In this document: positions 56,750 to 64,000 of the stretch, piece after piece | Layout: each line of letters begins with the position of its first letter | Position numbering within the stretch: the stretch's first letter is position 1 | NCBI GenBank assembly: GCA_020746105.1 | Contig: CM036636.1 | Span: 1,922,001 to 1,986,000, forward strand | Reading direction: 5' to 3' | DNA length: 64,000 nucleotides | Origin: Trogon surrucura | Lineage: Eukaryota; Chordata; Aves; Trogoniformes; Trogonidae | Made by a program: the position numbers and the translations under genes | The notes under the pieces: generated by a model | What the model saw: only the letters and a program-made list of their open reading frames with translations | The model's database searches: none | Told to the model about the DNA's origin: nothing

Positions 56750-58318
56750 ATGGATGGAGATATGCCCTGGGTTGAGGTGGATGGAGAAGTGTCCTCTGCC
56801 ATGGAGGATCTGGGAGGAGAGGTCCCCCGTGTGGAGAGCGATACCGAAGGAGACGCGTCCTGTGCTGAGAGTGGTGCAGAAGGAGAGATGCCCTCTGTTG
56901 AGACCAACGTGAAAGAAGATGCACCGTGTGCTGAGAGCAGCCTGGAAGGAGAAATGCCCAGCACTGACAGCGATGCGGAAGGGGAACTGCCCTGTGCCAA
57001 GAGTGATGCAAAAGAAGAGGCATCGTGCTCTGAAAGCGATGGGGAAGAAGTGCCGGATACCGAAATCCCTGCTGCCTCCAAGAAAATGTCTTCTATTTCT
57101 TCTCCTTTGCGCGCAATCATCCGCCTGCGACGACGATACCGGGTGCAGAAGAAAAGCCGTCTGCATTTAGAGCTCCCTCGAGAAAAGTCTTCAGAGCTTG
57201 TACATACAAGGCTGCTTCAAAGGCAGCTTTCCCTGAACCGAACTGGCCTGTACAGCCCTTCCATGTCCTTCTTTAACCAGAGCAGCTTCGAAACGTCCCA
57301 GTACTTCACCTTTGACACGTCCGTAGAGCAGTACGCTATGAAAAAATGCAGGCGGAAAAAGAACCGAAGGAAATCTAGGATAGTCCTGTATCCAGATAAA
57401 ACAAAACGATACCTCCCAACAGAGGAGAAGAGCAAGGCGAAGCGCTGCCTCCTCTTGCTCATCGTCATTATCTTCTTCCAGATTCTCAATGCAATAGAGA
57501 ACCTGGATGATAACCTCCAAAAATACGACCTGGATGGTTTGGAGAAAACAATGCACCGGGAAGTATTTGGGCAGAAGGTTGCTGTGGAAAGTATTATGGA
57601 ATTACTGAAAGACTATCTGGCTACCCACATACACAACAAACCTCTAGTAATCTCTTTAAATGGCCCGACGGGAGTTGGCAAGAGTCATGTTGGCTGGCTG
57701 CTAGCCAAACATTTTCGTTCCGTCATGGACAATGACTTCGTGCTTCAGTACTTTACTCTGCACCACTGCCCCAGCGGGGTGGCTCCTCTTACTTGTGAAA
57801 TAGATTTGTCGAAGAAGATTTCTGACATGGTTACAAGAGCTGAGATAGAAGAGAAGATACCATTGTTTATTCTGGATGAGGTTGAACTCATGTCTCCAGT
57901 CCTGCTGGATACTCTCAGCCGATTCTTTGAACCCAATCAAACCAATGAGTTCCTCAATGCCATCTACGTTTTAATAAGCAACTTAGGAGGTGGTGAAATA
58001 ACCAAGTTTGTTATCCAGAATGCATCCGCCGAGCTCCTGCATCAGCAAAGGGGAGTTGAAGAACTGCTGAGCATTGTCCAGCCTGTACTGATTGATGCCC
58101 ACCCTCTCTGGAAGTTGGCAGACATCGTCCCATTTATTCTGCTGGAGAAGAGTCACGTTATAAACTGCTTCCTAGAGGAGATGAGGAGGGAAGGGCTCTA
58201 TCCTGACCAGAAGCACATTGAAAATTTAGCGAGTCAGCTCAGTTACTACACTACAGGGGACAAGCAGTACTCCAGGATGGGCTGCAAGCAGGTTGTGGCC
58301 AAAGTCAACCTGCTGTAG
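56750..58318 (+). CDS. TOR4A: TOR4A (torsin family 4 member A), single-exon ORF, 522 aa
   Basis: Torsin-family AAA+ protein of the ER/nuclear envelope membrane; the specific substrate of TOR4A is not established. Visible parts: an acidic 11-residue repeat (residues 2-98); a basic segment LRAIIRLRRRYRVQKKSR matching the human N-terminus; YFTFDTS; a basic RRKKNRRKSR run; a hydrophobic segment (about 233-246, CLLLLIVIIFFQIL) followed by NAIENLDDN; Walker A GPTGVGKS (305-312); Walker B FILDE (373-377); a sensor-1 region YVLISN (406-411); and the torsin sensor-2 GCK motif (511-513) near C-terminal VAKVNLL. Human TOR4A is 423 aa as I recall; most of the excess is the N-terminal repeat. The start has a good Kozak context and Asp-Gly follows at once. 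The coding part is in one exon, as in human. Confidence 0.95.
   Translation: MDGDMPWVEVDGEVSSAMEDLGGEVPRVESDTEGDASCAESGAEGEMPSVETNVKEDAPCAESSLEGEMPSTDSDAEGELPCAKSDAKEEASCSESDGEEVPDTEIPAASKKMSSISSPLRAIIRLRRRYRVQKKSRLHLELPREKSSELVHTRLLQRQLSLNRTGLYSPSMSFFNQSSFETSQYFTFDTSVEQYAMKKCRRKKNRRKSRIVLYPDKTKRYLPTEEKSKAKRCLLLLIVIIFFQILNAIENLDDNLQKYDLDGLEKTMHREVFGQKVAVESIMELLKDYLATHIHNKPLVISLNGPTGVGKSHVGWLLAKHFRSVMDNDFVLQYFTLHHCPSGVAPLTCEIDLSKKISDMVTRAEIEEKIPLFILDEVELMSPVLLDTLSRFFEPNQTNEFLNAIYVLISNLGGGEITKFVIQNASAELLHQQRGVEELLSIVQPVLIDAHPLWKLADIVPFILLEKSHVINCFLEEMRREGLYPDQKHIENLASQLSYYTTGDKQYSRMGCKQVVAKVNLL
56753..57043 (+). repeat. TOR4A: 33-bp tandem repeats encoding an acidic 11-residue motif in TOR4A
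   Basis: Residues 2-98 divide into nine units, the first two residues shorter than the rest. Examples are EGDASCAESGA, EGEMPSVETNV, KEDAPCAESSL, EGEMPSTDSDA, EGELPCAKSDA and KEEASCSESDG. Units seem to alternate MPS- and SC/PC-types, hinting at growth by 22-residue steps. Acidic residues dominate and Cys recurs in alternate units. The segment precedes the region that aligns with human TOR4A. Confidence 0.9.
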
Positions 58319-59545
58319 TGATTCATTGCAGACGCCAAGTCCTGTTCTCAGGATTTGCAAAATTCTGGGCTTGCAAAGGAGCATGTTCCAGCAGGCTGTG
58401 GTCAAGGCATGCTTCCTCAGACCTGCACTGACTCCGTCCTGGCCGTGGTAGAGGGACGGCAGCCCAGGCTCCTCTGCAACATGGTCTCTGTTCTCCTCCA
58501 GATGCTTCACTTGGTCCTAAGGTTGTGTGAGTAAGGCACAGGCAACGAGACCCAGGCAACCTCCCATTAATTGCAAGATGCCTTGTTCCTCGCTTGGGCT
58601 GCTTTGTCATTCATTAAAGAGTTGTGAGATGAGAGCAGACGCTGGGGGATATGACGACGATGAGGAAATTGCAACCAGGTTGCTGTCCCTGCAGCACACA
58701 GGACTGTCTCACTCTTTCTCCAGGTTCACAGTCTTCAGCTCTTTGCTTTTCTTGGTCCTGGCTGGTGACGTGCAGAGCAGCAGCCACGCTGGGCACCTGG
58801 GAAAACTGAGGAAATTTGTGGTTTCTCATCCCCCAAATGCACAGGGAGTTAGGGCTTTTCTTTCTCCAGCTCCTACATGACTGCACGCTCTGGAGGCTGT
58901 GTTTTGGACCCGTTCCTGAGTTCTTGCTCATACCTGAGCTCACCTTTGGCACCTCCAGCAAGATTTCTTCCCTGCAAGTCTGTTTGGGCTCGTCTTGAAG
59001 GCTGCTTGGCTGTGCCAGCCAGCGCAGAAATAACTGATGGATTGTTTCAGGTCTGGTGGTGACGACTGCTCCCGAGAGCTCTTCTGCTTTTTGCTTCTGG
59101 GTACACCTCTCCACGCTCATTATCTAGAAAGCCCAAAATAGCAGCTGACGATATATTAAGCAACACACACTGGAAAAGACAGTTTGGGCCGATCTCGGTG
59201 GGAATCTTGGGCTTGTCCCTGGTCCTGCAAGGCCAAGAAGAGGTTCTTTGCCGTTGAGACCCAGGGGAGAGCATGATGCCTGGAAGGACCTCAGGAAAAG
59301 CACATTGTCCTTGTTTTGAGCAGGTATTTATGATGTTGCTTTTTCAGGGTTTGGTTTTGTGCCTAAATCCCCTTCGACAGTTTGCTGTGAATGATCATAC
59401 TCGTAATCCTGTGGATGTTTGCACTGGTTGTTTGATTTGCCTCATTCTAATTGTTGGTCTTCAAAGACTTCCGTCACAAACTCCTGCTGCCAGAGCTATT
59501 GTCAGGAATAAATCCAAACTATCCTGAATAAAGTCATTCAAAGTA
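58319..59545 (+). other. TOR4A: Probable TOR4A 3' UTR with tandem polyadenylation signals
   Basis: Non-coding sequence follows the stop codon. Two canonical signals occur 20 bases apart (AATAAA at 59507-59512 and 59527-59532), giving a 3' UTR of about 1.2 kb. An earlier ATTAAA at 58613-58618 could produce a short form of about 0.3 kb. Confidence 0.55.
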
Positions 59546-62500
59546 CATTTCCTTTATTTGATTTAAATGTTGTTTTCCTCCCAAGTTTCTCCTCTGGACC
59601 AAAGTAGCTGTGCTGCTTTGCCAGTGCTTCCCTGTGACTCGGGACGGGAGCAAGGGCTACAGCTTTTTTCGCAGACCACCTCGATCCTCCTCATGGTGTG
59701 CTCCCAGTAAGCCCCCATGGTGCCCAAGCTGTTGCTGCCCAGTTCCTTCACCCCTCCAGAGCTGCACAAGGGCACGAGGGTGGAGACTGGAGAAGTGTGT
59801 CCTTGGCTGGGCTGGAAAATCTGTCCATGGTCTCTTCTCTTGAAATGAACCTGAAGGGTTTTTACTCGATGGTTATGGTTGAGATGCTGGGTGTGTGGTA
59901 ACATGCTTTTGCCATAGACTTTGTTCTCCTTAGCCTGATGTAGATTTCTTTATCCAATTTGGTTGAGATGGAGGGATGGGATTGAAGCTGAAGGATGGAG
60001 AGAACCCCCTGGGTGGGGCACTTGGGCTGCTGGTCCTGCTCCTCCCGCACAGCTGAGCTGTGAACTGAAGGGCTGGCAGACAGCCTCGACTGCCCCACTC
60101 TGAAAGCACCTTGCACACCCCTCTCTGCGCTCTCAGCTCCCTTCACGTTGTGAAGAGCTCATTATCTTCCAGTAGTGCTGGTCCTTGGGCATCACAGGCT
60201 GCTGGGACAGCTCATTCCAAGGGTCCAAGTGACCAGGACGGGTCACCCTCCTGTTGCAAGCTCTTGCTTCCTAATGCACCACGCACTCAGGGTGCAAACC
60301 TAAAGGAGCAGGGAGACTGCAGAAGTCCATAGCCTTGTCCCTCTATAAGGGATCTTTTAGCCCTTCTATACTATTAAAAGCTTCTTTGTAATCAAAAGAT
60401 CTAGAAATACGACTTTGTAGTAGGTATTGCTGGGGATAACGAGAATCTCTGTGCCTGTATATGTTGGGTTGATGGTTGGACTAGATGACCTTAGAGGTCT
60501 TTTCCAACCTCAGTGGTTCTATGATTCTATGATCCTGTGCCTTCACGCAGCTCCTCTGGATGCTCCAGGTGAATGGGGCTGCCTGACGTGCAGGAGCTGC
60601 CATGTATTTCCACCAGAGGTGGCTGTAGGTGCCACTGGGAAGGCTTCCTCAGCTGGCAAGAGTTCTTCCCAAGCCAGGCACACCTGCCAGCCTGCTGTGC
60701 TTTATGCAGACCATCTCCCACCCTGCTGCAGGCGTTGCCCTGCTTTTGGCCTTGAGAAAGCTGTAATTAAAGTAGGACTGAGATGGGCCATTCACCATTA
60801 AGGGCTGCCTGGGGCTCATGGGGAGACCAGTGGTTGGTCCCCGCAGCCGCACCCCGAAGCCAGAGTGGTGGTTGGGCCAAATTACTTGTTTGCATTGACA
60901 AAAACGTGCAGCGTGATTTCAAATCGGTGTGCAGGGAGGATGTGGGAACTGCTGCCGTTAGCGCCCGCGAGAGCCTGGCAACGATAAAGGAGTGTGGCAG
61001 CAAATACAAAATGGTGTGTGTCCTGCCCAGAGTGGAAACTGTGACCAGACTGGCGGGCTCTGTGCTGAAGGCTTTTCCGGGGCCGGGCTCAGGTCAGAGG
61101 CCTCCATGTAACCTGGGCCCCTGCTGAGTCACATGTGGTGCTGATAGCGTCACCTCCAGGAGCACCTCCCAGCACCCATGAGGCTGAGAAGGCAGGTATT
61201 CACCATGTCAACCCCACCTGACATCCAGGGGTGTAACTTTTCTGGAATCCTGCTGAAGCTCAGCTGGAGCCATCGGTCCCTGCTGGAGCTGTGTTGGAAG
61301 AATGCTGGGCTCCAGTTTAGCTCCGTCTGTGCCTGACGACAGGCTCTGCTGATCCGAAACCTCAGCCTGACTTTTCATCTTGCCCCGTCACCACACGCCT
61401 GCCTGGCCATTGCTGGACCAGTCCCTGATCTGTAGCTTGTCTTCCTGGCTTCACACTGGACCCATCTCATCACCCTGAGGCTGCTGATCTGCAGGTTTGG
61501 GTTGCTCTGGACTCTTGGCTGGACCTGACCACCATCTCAGACCTGTCGCAGTCGTCCATGCAGGTACTGTGGAATTGCACCTGGGACCCCGCTTGTTCCT
61601 TCCTCCCTGACAGAGCAGCCCCGCTCTTGCAGCCCCCTGATATGGAGGCACCTTGGTGTGGGAGCCCAGGATCAACCATCAGGTCGAGTGTGCAGCTGGT
61701 GTGAAACACTGAATGGGGCGTTGTGGCCAAGGCACCAAGTATCTTCTCCCCACGGGTGCCTAAAGCTAGAGTGGAAGGTGATGTCCCTCCCTTTGGTGCC
61801 ACCAGTGTCCAGGGCATGACCCACGTTGGCAGACCCTCCCCATGGCACCAGAAGAGCCCTCTGAGCTGGGAGACACTTGGTTCCCAGCACCTGCACTCCC
61901 TTTCCAGCCAAAGCAGCTTTGCTTTGGGTTGCAGGACAAATTGCTGGGGCTGCCTGGGGAAGGGAGCAGCCCAGGGTCATGCAGCATGTCAGCAACCTGG
62001 CTGGCAAGGATGTGACCCGTGGTGAACCCCGGGGTGTGTGTGTGCTCCAGCACGCTGCTGGAGACCCACCGCTGGCTACCTGGCCCATGTTCCAGCCCGT
62101 CGTCCTCCCTTTTCCATGCCGGTGTTGGAGATGCCTGCCCTGAGCTCTGCGTGGTTCCTGCCAGATAACCCACCACTGCACTTTGTGCCAGCACAAAAGA
62201 TGAAGCTGCTCCCTCCCACCTGGCCTCGCGGGCCACCAGGCACACGCTTGTCCCCATCACATCAACTGGCAGTGGGTGGCACTGGGAGGACATGCCTGTG
62301 GGTGCTCAGGTCAGATGCTCTTTGCGGGAACCCTGGTGCTTGGGCAGAGTGTGGGCTGCTGAGATAGGGAAACGGCACGTTCCTTCCCCCTGGGGCCGGC
62401 AGGCACGCACCCAGCGTGTTTGGTGTCTCTCCCTGTGCTCGAGGATGTGGTTCAAATCCCTGCTCAGGTGCAGGGCTCTGTCATTATACAGACAGCCTTC

Positions 62501-62970
62501 GGGGCTGTGGAGGTGTCTCTGCTCCGTTCTGTGCCTGCAGCCCCAGTTGCCTCATCAACAATAACTTCCCAGCCAGGCTCGTCCATTTTCCAGTTACAGG
62601 AAGATCCTTAGTGGTTCCCAAGAAAAGGTTGAAAGCTGGAAACCAGTTGACCCCCAGATTACTCCTACATGAGTTAGGAGGTTTTCCTTTTATATACTGA
62701 TAATAAACTGCTTTCACCAAGCTCGTGGGCTTGCAGCGCTCCAGGCAGCAGTGTCGTGGCCAGGGTTCTCAGGGCATTCCTGCACCGGGGATGTGGGAGT
62801 ATGAGTGGGACGTACCCTGGGTTTCTACATTTTGCGTTGGGTTTATGAGGTGGGGACAGGGTACAGGGGTGGCTCCTGTGAAAAGCTGCTAGAAGCTTCC
62901 CTGTCTCCGTGTTGGACCTGCTTCTGGCCAAGGCTGAGCTGACTGGCAACGGTGGTAATAACCCTGTGAT
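59546..62970. other. Intergenic DNA after TOR4A
   Basis: Apart from a CR1 tip at 60462-60535, nothing specific is recognised. Open frames of up to 175 codons on the minus strand around 61.7-62.3 kb have ordinary composition for GC-rich avian DNA and no recognisable domain. Confidence 0.5.
60462..60535 (+). mobile_element. CR1 LINE 3' tip
   Basis: About 75 bases with GGTTGGACTAGATGACCTTAG, AGGTCTTTTCCAACCTCAG and the end TTCTATGATTCTATGATC. It is a severely 5'-truncated CR1 insertion in sense orientation. Confidence 0.92.
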
Positions 62971-62974
62971 AATG

Positions 62975-63838
62975 TATTTAAGATGGGGAAAAACCTGCAG
63001 CTGGGAGAGAAGTGGGATGGAAGAGAAACACCTGTGCAGGCACCAAGGTTAGTGAAGTAGAGAGAGGAGGAGGAGGAGGAAGAGATGCTTCAGGTGCCAG
63101 AGCAGCAATTTCCCTGCAGCCCGTGGTGAGGCAGACTGTCCGCCTGCAGCCTGTGGAGGTTAATTGTGGAGCAGATGCCCACTTACAGTTTGTGGAGGAA
63201 GCCAGGCTGGAGCAGGTGGCTGTGTCTGAAGATGGTCTTGACCCCAAGAGAAACCTGTGCTGGAGCAGTCTGTATCTGAGAGGGCTGCAGCCTGCAAAAG
63301 GGACCCATGCTGGAGTAGTTCATGAAGAGCTGCAGCCTGTGGGAAGGACTCATGTTGGAGAATTTTGTGGAGGACTGTCTCCTGCGGAAGGGAGGCCATG
63401 CTGGAGCAGGGGAAGGGTATGAGGAGTCCTCCTCCTGAGGAGGAAGGAGCACTATGGACAACATGGGATGAACTGACTACAATCCCCAATCCTGTCCCCC
63501 TGCACAGCTCAGCAGGAGGAGGTAGAGAGATCAGGAGCAGAGCTGAGGCCAGGAGGGAGGGAGGGGTGAAGGGAAGGTGTTTTTAACATCTGGTGGTATT
63601 TCTCATTATCCTACTCTGACTTGGTTGGTAACAAATTAAATTTATAGGTTTTTCTTTCCCTTGAGTCTGCTTTTTGCTCATGGCCATAATTGGTGAGTGA
63701 TCCCTCCCCGTCCTTGTCTTGACCCACGAATCTTTTGCTGGTTTCTCTTCCCCATCCCACTGGAGAGGTAGAGAGGAGTAAGCGAGCAGCCGTGAGGTGT
63801 TTGGTTGCTGACTGGGCATAAACCACGATGACAGACGT
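62975..63838 (+). mobile_element. Avian endogenous retroviral LTR (ERVL-like), probably solo
   Basis: The segment carries the serial CTGCAGCC(C/T)GTGG / ATGCTGGAG(C/T)AG motifs (63110-63420). These are followed by a block at 63421-63455 reading GAGGAGTCCTCCTCCTGAGG then AGGAAGGAGC, TATTTCTCATTATCCTACTCTG (63598 on), an A-rich polyadenylation area (63630) and a U5-like part with ATAATTGGTGAGTGATC and GACCCACGAATC. I recognise this order from a common LTR family of birds, but I cannot name the subfamily. The right end is near ACCACGATGACA at about 63836; the left end is approximate. No internal region is seen in the window. It is a fossil, moderately diverged. Confidence 0.7.
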
Positions 63839-64000
63839 GGCTGGTTCCAGCCAGAGGAAGGTGGGTACATGCACACGTTCTGCGTGAGCTCTGGTTAACT
63901 TCAGCTGTCTCCAGGAGAAGAGGATTGTACTTAAACGTACCTAAAAAGGAGCTAACCTGAGCGGCCTCGGTTAATCAAAGCAAGCCTGTGTAAAGCTGCC

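Noticed and set aside
62440-62475. Possible tRNA B-box (GGTTCAAATCC)
   Set aside because: The flanking bases do not pair as a T-stem and no A-box or cloverleaf is seen upstream.
1-64000. CRISPR arrays, operons, phage or toxin systems
   Set aside because: The window is vertebrate nuclear DNA; the only regular arrays are the minisatellites listed.

Overview
This window is nuclear DNA of a vertebrate, almost certainly a bird. The evidence is protein-coding genes split by GT-AG introns, several CR1 LINE 3' ends of avian type, two LTRs that look avian, and GC-rich promoters. No bacterial, plasmid or phage features were seen. I did not find a new biological system. The content is five conserved genes plus repeats, with some unusual local structure.

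Layout. (1) 1-3714: the last three coding exons of NSMF (+), with an antisense solo LTR in the last intron. (2) 3715-12700: NSMF 3' UTR and intergenic DNA. (3) 12700-29540: TPRN (taperin, +), with a very GC-rich first exon of about 2.07 kb, a 13.2 kb intron and three short 3' exons. The first exon carries one surplus base in a C-run, which breaks an otherwise conserved frame. (4) 32221-34600: SSNA1 (-), tail-to-tail with TPRN. Its second intron holds a 57-bp minisatellite and a large hairpin-forming inverted repeat. (5) 34653-45821: ANAPC2 (+), 13 coding exons, head-to-head with SSNA1 with only 52 bp between the start codons. (6) 46063-56710: no confident gene; CpG-rich patches and exon-like segments may be the TOR4A 5' end. 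(7) 56750-58318: TOR4A (+), an intronless torsin-family ATPase ORF with an acidic 11-residue repeat extension at its N-terminus. (8) 58319-64000: TOR4A 3' UTR, a CR1 tip, intergenic DNA and an LTR.

The genes form no operon or pathway. NSMF acts in synapse-to-nucleus signalling, TPRN in stereocilia and PP1/actin biology, SSNA1 at centrosomes and cilia, ANAPC2 in the anaphase-promoting complex, and TOR4A in the ER. The SSNA1/ANAPC2 pair is a typical bidirectional housekeeping promoter. Compared with the human 9q34.3 order as I recall it, TPRN-SSNA1-ANAPC2 keeps its internal order, but its NSMF and TOR4A neighbours are rearranged. Exon limits were set by eye from splice consensus, reading frame and remembered human orthologues; no alignment was run.
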